The position numbers and the translations under genes were made by a program. Shown piece after piece: positions 1 through 9,755 of a stretch of DNA of 64,000 bases. The stretch comes from Pseudomonadales bacterium (GTDB taxonomy: Bacteria; Pseudomonadota; Gammaproteobacteria; Pseudomonadales; DC-out160). The DNA lies in NCBI GenBank assembly GCA_019090455.1, contig JAHRWA010000032.1:1-64000 (forward strand), in the 5' to 3' direction. The notes under the pieces are model-generated. The model searched no databases and was not told the DNA's origin. It saw only the letters and a list, made by a program, of their open reading frames with translations. How positions within the stretch are numbered: the stretch's first letter is position 1; every line of letters begins with the position of its first letter.

Positions 1-1236
1 ATAACTCGCCGATCTATTTTTGAACGCAAAAACTACTTCTACCCTGATCTTCCCAAAGGCTATCAAATTAGCCAAGCCGAATTCCCTATCGTCGGCAAAG
101 GCGAAGTAGAAATTCACTTGGAAGACGGCTCAACAAAAAGGGTGGGGCTAACACGCGCCCATTTAGAAGAAGATGCGGGCAAGTCATTACATGACGCCTT
201 TCATGGCATGTCTGGCATAGACCTTAATCGCGCTGGCACACCGTTACTGGAAATTGTATCGGAACCCGATATGCGCTCCGCCAAAGAAGCCGTTGCCTAC
301 CTCAAATATATCCACACCATCATTCGATACTTGAACATTTCCGACGGCAATATGGCTGAAGGCTCTATGCGTTGTGACGCCAATGTTTCTATCCGCCCGC
401 GAGGCCAAACAGAATATGGCACCCGAACTGAATTGAAAAACATCAACTCCTTTCGATTTGTGGAAAAAGCGATAAACGTAGAAGTAGAACGCCAAATAGA
501 CCTGATCGAATCTGGCGGAAAAGTCATTCAGCAAACACGCCTTTACGATTCTGATAAAAATGAAACTCGCCCTATGCGAAGTAAAGAAGAGGCAAACGAT
601 TATCGCTATTTCCCTGACCCTGATTTGCTGCCTATCGAATTAAAGGAAGATTACATCCAGACAATCCGAAAAGAACTTCCCGAATTGCCTCGCCCCAAAG
701 CACAACGCCTTTTGAGTCAGTACGGATTAAACGAATACGACTCTCAGGCATTGGCGGCTAATCGAGACCTGGCCGATTTTTTTGAGAAAACCGTAGAAGC
801 CTCAAAAGGCGATGCCAAATTAGCCACCAATTGGGTAACGGTAGATTTGGCCAGTTACCTCAACAAGCATGACCTTGATATCAGCCGCTCACCGGTGACA
901 CCCGCCCAGCTAGGAAAGTTGTTGCAGCGAATTAGCGACAAAACCATTTCCGGTAAAATTGCGAAAACTGTTTTTGAAGCCTTATGTAATAACGAGGGAG
1001 AAGTGGATGAAATCATTAAAAAACAAGGTGGCGGGCAGATAACGGATAGCAATGCAATCGAGAAGCTAGTAGATGAGATCATTGCCAACAATCCAGCTCA
1101 AGTAGAGCAATTTCGCGCAAGCGATGACACAAAAAAGAAAAAGCTAATCGGCTTTTTCGTAGGGCAAATAATGAAAGCGTCTCAGGGGAAAGCCAATCCT
1201 CAACAGGTCAATGAAATGCTTAACAAAAAACTATAA
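1..1236 (+). CDS. gatB: Asp/Glu-tRNA(Asn/Gln) amidotransferase subunit B, 5' truncated by window edge
   Basis: GatB is the tRNA-binding kinase subunit of GatCAB, which converts misacylated Glu-tRNA(Gln) or Asp-tRNA(Asn) to the correct amide form in the cytoplasm. The reading frame is open from base 1, and its first residues include the family segment [18 protein letters not shown]. This is followed by the GatB/E core (for example [12 protein letters not shown] and [21 protein letters not shown]) and a helical C-terminal YqeY-like tail ending in NEMLNKKL. The 411 residues present compare with about 480 in the family, so roughly 70 N-terminal residues lie outside the window. A TTG at 118 is not the real start. 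gatC and gatA would be expected upstream. Confidence 0.97.
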   Translation: MTRRSIFERKNYFYPDLPKGYQISQAEFPIVGKGEVEIHLEDGSTKRVGLTRAHLEEDAGKSLHDAFHGMSGIDLNRAGTPLLEIVSEPDMRSAKEAVAYLKYIHTIIRYLNISDGNMAEGSMRCDANVSIRPRGQTEYGTRTELKNINSFRFVEKAINVEVERQIDLIESGGKVIQQTRLYDSDKNETRPMRSKEEANDYRYFPDPDLLPIELKEDYIQTIRKELPELPRPKAQRLLSQYGLNEYDSQALAANRDLADFFEKTVEASKGDAKLATNWVTVDLASYLNKHDLDISRSPVTPAQLGKLLQRISDKTISGKIAKTVFEALCNNEGEVDEIIKKQGGGQITDSNAIEKLVDEIIANNPAQVEQFRASDDTKKKKLIGFFVGQIMKASQGKANPQQVNEMLNKKL

Positions 1237-1466
1237 TAAAAGACTACACCGTAACAAAAAAAGAATAAGTTCTTATCAATCAATTGAAGACTCGAGCAAA
1301 CCTCCTTACTACGCAATACCGATAACGAATATTTCAAGGACAACACCGAGTCTTTCAAGGACTAGTTACGTGGCGACCGATGAATACCTGTACAGGCCAT
1401 CCCCTTTGCTTTACTTTAGAAGCAGTTTCAGCTCTTCAAATCTGTCCATATTTTCAAGGTTAATGC

Positions 1467-4400
1467 ATGTCGCCCTACGCTAATCACTTATATAGGAATA
1501 TTCTAAGTCGGTTTTGCGCGCGCTTATATCATTTAACTATATCACTCATAATTTCGCTCTTTCTCATCTCTTCAAACACAGGTATCGCCAAGCCTCAGCA
1601 GGCTATCTCACTACAGTTAAAATGGTTTCATCAATTTCAATTCGCTGGGTATTATATTGCTCAACAAAAAGGTTTCTACGCCCAAGCTGGTTTGGACGTC
1701 ACGCTGCTTGAAGGGGGTCCAGGTAAGAATATTTATGAAGCAATCCTAGAGAATCAAATTAACTACAGCATTGCTAGCGGAGGGGATGCACTACGGTTAT
1801 ACCTTGAGGGCCTACCTATTCAATCACTTGGCGTTATATATCAGCACTCGCCTTATGCACTTTTAACCTTGAAAAAAAATCAGCTTTTATCTCCCGCTGA
1901 CCTAATCCAATTCCCCATTATGCTCTCTAGTGAGCAGGGGGAAGTTGAAATATTATCGATGTTCGCTAACGAAGGAATCGATATCAGCGAACTAAATATT
2001 ATCCCCCACAGCTGGAGCTACGACGATTTATTACGGGGAAAAGTCAGTGCTATGAGCGCCTATTCGACAACAGCTCCTTATACATTGATGCAGTCTGATT
2101 CCCAAACCAGGCTTCTTAAGCCCATGGAATACGGTATCGATTTTTATGGCGATATCATCCTTGCTAGCTTAGAAGAAAACAGCCAGCACCCTAAACGCTC
2201 CGAGGCGTTTCTGCAGGCAAGCCTCGCAGGTTGGCAGTACGCACTCACCCACGTTGAGGAAACCATCCAACTCATCCTTCAGTTGCCTGGCGTAAAAGAG
2301 AGAGGCATAACAGCGGATCATTTGCGTTATGAAGCATCCCAGGTTCAACCCTTGATCCAACAAAATTTGATGGAACTAGGGCACGTCAACATAGGACGTT
2401 GGCAACGTATGGCTAAGGCTTATTACGCGCTTGGCATCATCAAACACGAGAACAGCAACGAACAACTTCGACCTATTGAGAACTTTCTCTTCACACCTAA
2501 TCAGCAGAACCAACGCTGGTTAGACACGCTAATTGTATTAGCAATTAGCGTCGGACTCATTTCTGTTTTAGTGTTGTTATGGAACCGTCAGCTACGTCTA
2601 GTCGTTAAAAAAAGAACACTGGAATTAGAAAACGAGGTGCTCAATCATCGCAACACAAGCAATTCACTACAAGAAAGTGAAGCGACACTCAATACAGTCA
2701 TCAAAAATATCCCCTTTGATTTAATGGTTTACGATACAGAGGGTCGATGCGTTTTACAAAACCAAACCTCGATAGATACCTGGGGTAATTTATTTGATCG
2801 AGATCATGGCGATATGAAAGTTTCCAAAGGTATTGTCCAGCATTGGCATGACAATTTTCAACGCTCTATCGCTGGCAAAACGATTCATGAAGAAGTGGGA
2901 TATGATATTAAAGGCAAGTCCTACACTTTTGCCAACACCAACGCGCCTATTTTTGATGAACAACAATTACGGGGTGCCATCAGCATCCACATCGACATCA
3001 CGGAACAGAAACAATCCCAAGAGTTTTTGGAACGGGAGATTGAATTCTCTGAACTCACGATGGATAGCTTGCCGGGTATTTTTTTCCTATTTAGCCAAGA
3101 GGGAGAGTTTCTACGCTGGAATAAGAACCTAGAAGAAAGAACCGGCTATCGAATGAATGAAATTGCGAAAGCTCACCCTCTCGATTTTTTCAGTCATGAT
3201 GACAGCTCTATGATGGAACGAACCATCAATCGCGTTTTTGAAATGGGTCAAGCTCAAATTGAAATGGACGTACTTAACAAAGAGGGCGGAAAAAACCCCT
3301 ATTTTTTAACCGGCGTGAAAATCAACATATACGGCAAATCATGCTTGGTAGGCAGCGGAATCGATATATCAGAGCGCCGCAATGCCGAGCGTGCAATGCG
3401 TAACAGTGAAAAGCGTTTTCGGGGGGCATTTGAAAATGCGCCTATCGGCATGGCTTTGGTCGGTTTAAACGGTCGTCTTATTCAAGTTAACGACAGATTA
3501 AGCGAACTTTTTGGCTATTCTAATAATGAGGTGCTTTCACTAAATCTTTTTAATATTTGCCATCAAGATGATCGCCAGGTGCTGAAAGAAGGCTGGAAAC
3601 ACGCCCTCAATGATGAGTCTTCTTTTTCACAATCAGAAAAGCGATTCCTCCAGCAAAACGGCAACACTGTCTGGACATCCATTTCAATTGTATTAATTCA
3701 AGACGACAATCGCTCCCCATTCTATTTTGTAGTCCAAATCGAAGATATTAGCATCCGTAAAGAAACAGAAGATAAACTGCATCAAATGGCTTTTCACGAC
3801 GCACTAACAGGCCTACCGAATCGATCCTTGTTCAACGAATTTTTGACCCGAGCGATTGCTCGATCTACGCGTAGAAGCTCAAATAGCTTTGCGGTTTTAT
3901 TTATCGATCTAGACCGGTTCAAATTGGTTAACGACAGCCTTGGCCATCTTGTGGGTGACAAACTATTGCAAGCAACTGCCCTGCGATTAAAAGAGTGTCT
4001 ACGCCCCGGTGACACCGTCGCTCGATTTGGCGGTGACGAATTTGTCATTCTCTTGGAAGATCTTGAAGGTGAGGAAGATGCCACTCAACTAGCCGGTAGA
4101 ATTCAAGAATCCCTGTCTGATACCTTTGATATCGAAGAACATAAGTTAACGAGTCAAGCCAGTATAGGTATTGTCATGCAGTCACCCAGCCAGACAAAAC
4201 CGCAAGATTACTTAAGAGATGCAGACACCGCGATGTATCGGGCAAAAGAACTCGGCAAGGCACAATGTGCGGTCTTCAATCAACAAATGCATGAACACGC
4301 CAATGCCAGACTTAAACTTGAAAATGATTTAAGGCTCGCTGTCAAAGAAATACAACTTGCCGTTTTCTACCAACCACTCATTCGACTTAAGGACGGCTCT

Positions 4401-5093
4401 ATATGCGGCTTCGAAGCGCTGGTAAGATGGCAACATCCTACTCAAGGTATCATACCCCCTAGTCAATTTTTACCTATTGCCCATGAAACCGGCTTGATTG
4501 AGGAAATTGATGACTGGGTGATGAAGGAAGCGGCACGTCAACTGAATATATGGCAGAGTTTATTTTTTCAAACCACCCCCGTTAAAGTCAGCGTTAATAC
4601 CTCTTCAAAACAGATTTCTTCAAACAACTTAACTAAAAAAGTCATCGACATTATTACTGAGTTTGGTCTTGAAGAAAGTACTTTCAATATTGAATTAACC
4701 GAAAAAGCACTCTTGTCAGGCGATGAAAATACGCTGAATACTTTGGAAAAGTTAAAACGTCTGAAGGTGCATACTCACTTAGATGACTTTGGCACTGGCT
4801 ATTCTTCTTTATCTTACCTACACCGCTTCCCCATACACACCATTAAGATTGACCGATCCTTTGTTTCTCGAATGGAGAACGGACGTCGTGACAAAGATAT
4901 AGTGGAAAGCATTATCTTACTTGCACAGAAACAAAATATTGAAGTGATAGCCGAAGGAATTGAAACCAAAGAGCAATTTAAACTAGTCAAAGAACTACAT
5001 TGTACAGCCGCGCAGGGATACTATTTCTCACGTCCTTTATCCGCAAATGAAGCGACCTTATTATTAGAGAAAAATAAAGTGTGGTCGATCTAG
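1467..5093 (+). CDS. NMT1/THI5-like periplasmic sensor with PAS repeats, GGDEF and EAL domains
   Basis: This 1208-residue membrane protein is predicted to make and/or break cyclic di-GMP. A hydrophobic signal (about residues 18-38) precedes a periplasmic NMT1/THI5-like binding domain (LKWFHQFQFAGYYIAQQKGF). One membrane segment lies near residues 351-372. Three PAS domains follow, at about 404-515, 520-640 and 650-765. The GGDEF domain has an intact RFGGDEF motif near residue 854, and the EAL domain keeps FEALVRW near 983, DDFGTGYSSL and AEGIE. Both catalytic signatures look complete, so either activity is possible. The ligand is not known; NMT1/THI5 relatives bind pyrimidine- or thiamine-precursor-like molecules. 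The gene is monocistronic and convergent with moeB. Confidence 0.9.
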   Translation: MSPYANHLYRNILSRFCARLYHLTISLIISLFLISSNTGIAKPQQAISLQLKWFHQFQFAGYYIAQQKGFYAQAGLDVTLLEGGPGKNIYEAILENQINYSIASGGDALRLYLEGLPIQSLGVIYQHSPYALLTLKKNQLLSPADLIQFPIMLSSEQGEVEILSMFANEGIDISELNIIPHSWSYDDLLRGKVSAMSAYSTTAPYTLMQSDSQTRLLKPMEYGIDFYGDIILASLEENSQHPKRSEAFLQASLAGWQYALTHVEETIQLILQLPGVKERGITADHLRYEASQVQPLIQQNLMELGHVNIGRWQRMAKAYYALGIIKHENSNEQLRPIENFLFTPNQQNQRWLDTLIVLAISVGLISVLVLLWNRQLRLVVKKRTLELENEVLNHRNTSNSLQESEATLNTVIKNIPFDLMVYDTEGRCVLQNQTSIDTWGNLFDRDHGDMKVSKGIVQHWHDNFQRSIAGKTIHEEVGYDIKGKSYTFANTNAPIFDEQQLRGAISIHIDITEQKQSQEFLEREIEFSELTMDSLPGIFFLFSQEGEFLRWNKNLEERTGYRMNEIAKAHPLDFFSHDDSSMMERTINRVFEMGQAQIEMDVLNKEGGKNPYFLTGVKINIYGKSCLVGSGIDISERRNAERAMRNSEKRFRGAFENAPIGMALVGLNGRLIQVNDRLSELFGYSNNEVLSLNLFNICHQDDRQVLKEGWKHALNDESSFSQSEKRFLQQNGNTVWTSISIVLIQDDNRSPFYFVVQIEDISIRKETEDKLHQMAFHDALTGLPNRSLFNEFLTRAIARSTRRSSNSFAVLFIDLDRFKLVNDSLGHLVGDKLLQATALRLKECLRPGDTVARFGGDEFVILLEDLEGEEDATQLAGRIQESLSDTFDIEEHKLTSQASIGIVMQSPSQTKPQDYLRDADTAMYRAKELGKAQCAVFNQQMHEHANARLKLENDLRLAVKEIQLAVFYQPLIRLKDGSICGFEALVRWQHPTQGIIPPSQFLPIAHETGLIEEIDDWVMKEAARQLNIWQSLFFQTTPVKVSVNTSSKQISSNNLTKKVIDIITEFGLEESTFNIELTEKALLSGDENTLNTLEKLKRLKVHTHLDDFGTGYSSLSYLHRFPIHTIKIDRSFVSRMENGRRDKDIVESIILLAQKQNIEVIAEGIETKEQFKLVKELHCTAAQGYYFSRPLSANEATLLLEKNKVWSI

Positions 5094-5177
5094 CTTTCTA
5101 TTGCCTAAACTCTTTAGTTTTAAAACTACCGCGTCTCTATTTCTTCATTATTCAACTTTCACTATCAACAAACACCA

Positions 5178-5921
5178 CTACCCACAAACAGGACAAGCAG
5201 GATCTTTGGGTAATCGTAGGTTACGCCATTGCATCACCATTGCGTCGAGCAAAAGCAACTTTCCGATCAGCGGCTCCCCCAATTTAGCAATGACTTTTAT
5301 TGCTTCCATGGCTTGTACCGAACCCACTATACCCACTAAAGGTGCCATCACACCATTACTGGAACAATTCAGATTGGTCTCTTCGCTCTCCTCTTTATAC
5401 AAGCAGCGATAACAAGGCTGATCCGCTGTTCGGCTATCAAAAACTGCAACCTGCCCTTCCATACCAATGGCTGCTCCCGAGACAAGCGGGATTTTATTGT
5501 TAACACAACATCGATTTACTTCAAACCGTGTCGCAAAATTATCACTGCAATCTAAGACCAAATCACATCGCGCAATAAGCTGATTCAACTGCGCCTCATC
5601 TAAACGTCGATTAATCGTTTCAACCTGAACCAGTGGATTAAGCTGATTCAATGCTTCTCTTGCAGATTCCACTTTCGGTTTCCCAATATCTTCCGTGCCA
5701 TGTGCGATCTGCCGCTGCAGGTTACTCAGCTCTACGACATCATCATCAATCAAAGTCAAATGCCCTACACCCGCCGCAGCCAAATAGAGAGCCACTGGAC
5801 TTCCTAAGCCACCAACACCGACCACCAACACGCGAGACGCGATTAACTTTTCTTGCCCCGCAATGTCAAAACGCGGCAGCATAATCTGACGGCTATAACG
5901 AAGTAACTGCTGATCATCCAT
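5178..5921 (-). CDS. moeB: Molybdopterin-synthase adenylyltransferase (MoeB/ThiF/HesA family)
   Basis: E1-like enzyme that adenylates the C-terminal glycine of MoaD for molybdopterin synthesis; close relatives act on ThiS. The Rossmann nucleotide-binding motif VVGVGGLGSP lies near the N terminus. Two zinc-binding pairs, CYRC and CPVC, the latter at the very C terminus, are present, as is the DCSDNF segment. About 247 residues, typical for MoeB. The ATG at 5921 is preferred over an in-frame TTG one codon upstream. It is the last gene of hemA-prfA-prmC-moeB, 26 bp after prmC. MoeB is favoured over ThiF from this conserved gene order and from the absence of thiamine genes nearby. Confidence 0.88.
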   Translation of the reverse strand: MDDQQLLRYSRQIMLPRFDIAGQEKLIASRVLVVGVGGLGSPVALYLAAAGVGHLTLIDDDVVELSNLQRQIAHGTEDIGKPKVESAREALNQLNPLVQVETINRRLDEAQLNQLIARCDLVLDCSDNFATRFEVNRCCVNNKIPLVSGAAIGMEGQVAVFDSRTADQPCYRCLYKEESEETNLNCSSNGVMAPLVGIVGSVQAMEAIKVIAKLGEPLIGKLLLLDAMVMQWRNLRLPKDPACPVCG

Positions 5922-5947
5922 CAATACTTAGCCACTTAAAATAAACC

Positions 5948-6805
5948 CTACAGTAGTAGTCCATAGGTAACGCGATCAAGTTGCGCCATATCTTGAATTG
6001 TTTCAACGCGAGAGAACCCGCTTTTACACAAGAGATCTCGCACCAATGCCGCTTGCTCAAATCCATGCTCAAACGCAATCATCCCACCGGGCTTCAAATG
6101 ATGTGGAGCCTGACGAATGATGGCATCAATATCCGCAATACCCTGGTCTTCCGCCACCAGTGCGGATCTAGGCTCGTAACGTACATCACCCTGTTTTAGG
6201 TGAGGGTCACTCTTATTGATATACGGGGGATTACTGACGATAAAATCATAGTCCGCAGTAGACAAAGGCTCACACCAGGAACCCTGTTTGAATTGGACAT
6301 TATTAATATTGAGGCTTTCGGCATTTTGCTTCGCGACACTCAAAGCCGCCCAGGAATTATCGGTTGCCACTATCGTAGACTCCGCCAACTCATGAGCTAA
6401 GGCCAGAGCAATAGCGCCGCTGCCTGTTCCCAAATCAGAAATTCGATATTTTTTTTCCGCTGTCGCTTTCCCCAATACCAGCTCCACCAAAAGCTCTGTT
6501 TCAGGCCGAGGAATCAACGTATCGCGAGTGACACTGAGAGGCAGCCCCCAAAACTCCCTTTTCCCGAGTAGGTAGGCGATAGGCACCCCATTTTTGCGGT
6601 CTTCTATCAACGATTCAAAAGCGAGTAATTCATGTTGCGATATCGCCTTTTCAGGCCATGTCCACAAATAAATCCGCTCTTGTTTGAGCACAAAAGACAA
6701 CAATAATTCGCAGTCTAACGGCACTGAAGGTGAGCTATCAACCAGCTCGGATCTAGCCCAGATCAATGTTTCCTTAATCACAAGGTCAGCAATATCGGTA
6801 CTCAT
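5948..6805 (-). CDS. prmC: Peptide chain release factor N5-glutamine methyltransferase
   Basis: PrmC (HemK) methylates the glutamine of the GGQ motif in RF1 and RF2, raising termination efficiency. It has the SAM-binding motif DLGTGSGAIALALA and the diagnostic NPPY motif (FIVSNPPYINKSD). The start at 6805 (MSTDIADL) gives 285 residues and is preferred because a strong ribosome-binding site, GGAGGG, lies eight bases upstream. An ATG at 6820 overlaps that site. It lies directly downstream of its substrate gene prfA, a conserved arrangement. Confidence 0.95.
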   Translation of the reverse strand: MSTDIADLVIKETLIWARSELVDSSPSVPLDCELLLSFVLKQERIYLWTWPEKAISQHELLAFESLIEDRKNGVPIAYLLGKREFWGLPLSVTRDTLIPRPETELLVELVLGKATAEKKYRISDLGTGSGAIALALAHELAESTIVATDNSWAALSVAKQNAESLNINNVQFKQGSWCEPLSTADYDFIVSNPPYINKSDPHLKQGDVRYEPRSALVAEDQGIADIDAIIRQAPHHLKPGGMIAFEHGFEQAALVRDLLCKSGFSRVETIQDMAQLDRVTYGLLL

Positions 6806-6837
6806 ATTTACGCCCTCCATTTGGCTTGATCACCCTT

Positions 6838-7926
6838 TCATTCTTCCTTTGAAAGAGCCGCTAACAGATCTGCCTGATGCTCATGAACCAAAGGATCAAT
6901 CACTTCACTGAGCGATCCTTCCATGACTTCGGCCAGACGATATAGCGTCAAATTAATGCGATGGTCAGTCACTCTACCTTGAGGGTAGTTATAAGTCCTA
7001 ATTCTTTCAGACCTATCACCACTACCAACCAAAGTTCTCCTTTTATCACTCTGCTCCTGCGACTGTTTCTGCTGAGCGTGATCAAGTAGTCTAGCTTGTA
7101 ATAGCGACATTGCTCGCGCTTTATTTTTATGTTGCGAACGTTCATCCTGGCATTCAACAACAACCCCAGAAGGCAAGTGCGTTATTCTTATGGCTGAATC
7201 AGTGGTATTAACATGCTGGCCACCTGCCCCAGAAGAACGATATGTATCGACTCTCAGATCACTTTTATCAATTTTAAATTCATTGATTTCATCTACTTCT
7301 GGCATTATCGCCACGGTACAAGCCGAGGTATGTACTCGTCCTTGTGATTCAGTTTCAGGCACACGTTGCACACGATGTGCGCCAGATTCAAACTTCAATT
7401 TTGAATAAACATCGTTCCCTATGATGCGGCATATCAATTCTTTGTAGCCACCGTGATCCCCTGTATTTTCACTGACCACTTCCACTTTCCAGCGTTTCCC
7501 TTCCGCATAACGACTATACATTCGGAACAGATCGCCCGAAAAAATAGCGGCCTCATCTCCGCCGGTACCTGCTCTGATTTCCAAAAAGATATTGCTGCCA
7601 TCATTAGGGTCCGTAGGCAACATCAACATTTGCAATTCAACTGCAATATTCTCTTTTTCAGCTTGGCTGCTTTTAAACTCTTCTTGGCCCATCTCCCGCA
7701 TATCGGGGTCTTCGTCCTTGAGCCACAATTTCGCTTCTGCTAAGTTTTCTAAAACAGAACCGTATTTCTTATAGGTACTAACAATAGGATCCAGCTCAGC
7801 GTATTCTTTAGAATATTGGCGGAATTTATCTTGATCACTAATAATACCCGCATCACTCAGTAACGATCCAAGTTCCTCTTGGCGTTCACTTAATCTATCC
7901 AATTTCAACAGGATCGAATCTTTCAT
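6838..7926 (-). CDS. prfA: Peptide chain release factor 1
   Basis: RF1 recognises UAA and UAG and triggers hydrolysis of peptidyl-tRNA. The 362-residue protein has the catalytic GAGGQHVN loop and, in [10 protein letters not shown], the PxT-type tripeptide (PET) that distinguishes RF1 from RF2. No frameshift site is present, as expected for RF1. It is the second gene of the hemA operon, with 22 bp separating it from hemA and about 32 bp from prmC. Confidence 0.97.
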   Translation of the reverse strand: MKDSILLKLDRLSERQEELGSLLSDAGIISDQDKFRQYSKEYAELDPIVSTYKKYGSVLENLAEAKLWLKDEDPDMREMGQEEFKSSQAEKENIAVELQMLMLPTDPNDGSNIFLEIRAGTGGDEAAIFSGDLFRMYSRYAEGKRWKVEVVSENTGDHGGYKELICRIIGNDVYSKLKFESGAHRVQRVPETESQGRVHTSACTVAIMPEVDEINEFKIDKSDLRVDTYRSSGAGGQHVNTTDSAIRITHLPSGVVVECQDERSQHKNKARAMSLLQARLLDHAQQKQSQEQSDKRRTLVGSGDRSERIRTYNYPQGRVTDHRINLTLYRLAEVMEGSLSEVIDPLVHEHQADLLAALSKEE

Positions 7927-7948
7927 AATTTACAATAATCCACTGTTC

Positions 7949-9205
7949 TTATTCCTTATCCAGCCCAAACAATTCTCGCGCCCAATCCAACAGATCAATA
8001 CGACCTTCTGAACCTGCCTTACGCAGCCCAACGCTAGGTTTGTGCAAAATTTTATTCGTCAACGCGCGCCCCATTCGAGCTAGCGCTTCCTCCGGATCCA
8101 TACCACTCCGAATCAATTGAATCGCTTTCGCATGCTCTTCTTCTCGTATACTTTCTACCGAATTCCGATAGTGCTTTAAGGTTGTCACGGCATCAAGCTC
8201 TCGCAATTGTCGCATGTACTGAGCAACACGTAATTCTATAATACCCTCTGCCTGACTAGCCGATTGTTGGCGAGACTCTTGATTATCCTTAATGGTTGAA
8301 TTGAGATCATCCACTGTATACAAGTAAACATCATCCAAATCCCCTACTTCTGGCTCTATATCACGGGGCACTGCAATATCGATCATAAACATCGGCTTAT
8401 GTTTGCGGCGCTTAAGAGCCCGCTCAACAGCACCTTTGCCCAAAATGGGTAAAGGACTCGCGGTAGAGGTAACCACAATATCAACCGAATCCAGTGCCGC
8501 AGGAATATCTTCCAAGGTAATCGCGGCACCACCAAACTCATGAGCCAAACCAGCAGCCCGCTCTAAGGTACGATTTGCCACTATCATTTTTTGTACTTGA
8601 TTCTCTTTGAGATGTCTGGCGACCAGCTCTACCGTTTCACCCGCCCCCACTAGCATTACCGATGTCTCTTTCAAAGAACTAAAAATATGCTTTGCCAAGG
8701 AAACAGCAGCGAAAGCGATTGAAACCGGATTGGAGCCTATATTGGTATCGGTGCGAACCTGCTTGGCCACAGAAAACGTTTGCTGGAACACCCTGCCCAA
8801 TTCAGGGCCGATGGTGTTTGCCTCATTCGCCACAGTATAGGCAGACTTTAACTGTCCTAATATTTGCGGCTCGCCTAACACCATTGAATCTAAACCAGAA
8901 GCAACCCGAAACAGATGCTTTACCGCATCCTCATCCCAATATTCGTATGAACACTCTTGCAGAATTGTTCTCGATAACTTGTGATAATCGCTGACCCAAT
9001 CTATCAAATGGCCGCTATCATGTCCTTCAATGCTACAGTAAAGCTCTGTTCTATTACAGGTTGATAAAATAGCCACTTCAGACAAGTTTGCATTCTTTCG
9101 GGCTTGATTATGAGCAGCCTGGACCGCATCAGGAGAAAACGATAGTTTCTCTCTCAGCTCAACCGCTGCGGTTCTGTGGTTAATGCCAAATGTCAACAAT
9201 CCCAT
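7949..9205 (-). CDS. hemA: Glutamyl-tRNA reductase
   Basis: First committed step of C5-pathway tetrapyrrole synthesis: NADPH-dependent reduction of Glu-tRNA(Glu) to glutamate-1-semialdehyde. The catalytic Cys50 is visible in STCNRTEL, the N-terminal GINHRTA is conserved, the NADPH-binding segment reads MLVGAGETVELVARHL, and the C-terminal dimerisation helix follows. 418 residues is normal. It is the first gene of hemA-prfA-prmC-moeB and divergent from the TPR-lolB-ispE group, as in Pseudomonas. Confidence 0.97.
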   Translation of the reverse strand: MGLLTFGINHRTAAVELREKLSFSPDAVQAAHNQARKNANLSEVAILSTCNRTELYCSIEGHDSGHLIDWVSDYHKLSRTILQECSYEYWDEDAVKHLFRVASGLDSMVLGEPQILGQLKSAYTVANEANTIGPELGRVFQQTFSVAKQVRTDTNIGSNPVSIAFAAVSLAKHIFSSLKETSVMLVGAGETVELVARHLKENQVQKMIVANRTLERAAGLAHEFGGAAITLEDIPAALDSVDIVVTSTASPLPILGKGAVERALKRRKHKPMFMIDIAVPRDIEPEVGDLDDVYLYTVDDLNSTIKDNQESRQQSASQAEGIIELRVAQYMRQLRELDAVTTLKHYRNSVESIREEEHAKAIQLIRSGMDPEEALARMGRALTNKILHKPSVGLRKAGSEGRIDLLDWARELFGLDKE

Positions 9206-9379
9206 AAATCATCTCTAAATACTGGCCAAGCTACAGCCAAATATACCCACCTTCAATCACTCATCATATCGATGCCAAACGCATATTAGCATTGCTCTAC
9301 CCAAGCACGAATATCAGCCTTACTGAACGACTTCTATACTAGAGTCAGAAACACCCGCACTAAATCGCGCATTCTGCGC

Positions 9380-9433
9380 TATCAGTTCATCAAAAACAAT
9401 CAATTCACTAAAGACAATCAATTCATCTAATAA
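9380..9433. repeat. Diverged 18-bp tandem repeat, three copies
   Basis: Three consecutive 18-base units start at 9380, 9398 and 9416. The second and third share AATCAATTCA at the start, and the first has TATCAGTTCA in the same register. They are imperfect and AT-rich. No function is known; this is one of many such junction repeats in the window. Confidence 0.6.
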
Positions 9434-9652
9434 GCACTTGCTTAACGTAAGTTGGCAGTACAAAGAGTAATGATTCTCTGCGCTTACACTCAAGTGTTAC
9501 TGTCTACTAGCCGCTCATTCTTCTATAGTAGTAAGGATAGCGATAATAGATGCAATGATCACATCGCATTTGTTAGCAGGCTTCACTTTTTCAAAGTCTG
9601 CAGATATGTCATTATCAGCGCAAAATCAACGTGTTAATCAATTTAAGCTCTA

Positions 9653-9669
9653 AAAGTGATCATCACTTT
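9653..9669. promoter_or_regulatory. 17-bp perfect palindrome, candidate operator
   Basis: AAAGTGATCATCACTTT is a perfect inverted repeat (7-bp arms, central TCA) about 87 bp upstream of the TPR gene start. The size and symmetry suit a dimeric repressor site, but I recognise no specific regulator and the palindrome could be coincidental. Confidence 0.3.
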
Positions 9670-9755
9670 GTAAAGATGTATTTTTCGGGCTCAAACCAAT
9701 ACATGTAGACAGACTCAATATCATTACTAACCGGCTTATAGCACATAGGGATCAA

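Larger units (their letters stand above)
9206..9755. other. 550-bp divergent intergenic region between hemA and the TPR gene
   Basis: No convincing gene is seen; a 61-codon open frame at 9452-9637 lacks a ribosome-binding site and has no recognisable protein. The region should carry the promoters for hemA (leftward) and the TPR-lolB-ispE operon (rightward), but I could not assign confident -35/-10 pairs. It holds a three-copy 18-bp repeat and a 17-bp palindrome, listed separately. Confidence 0.6.

Noticed and set aside
1211-1483. 90-codon frame overlapping the gatB end and the sensor gene start
   Set aside because: Overlaps both neighbours, no ribosome-binding site and no recognisable protein.
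9452-9637. 61-codon frame in the hemA-TPR spacer
   Set aside because: No ribosome-binding site, low-complexity product and irregular codon use.
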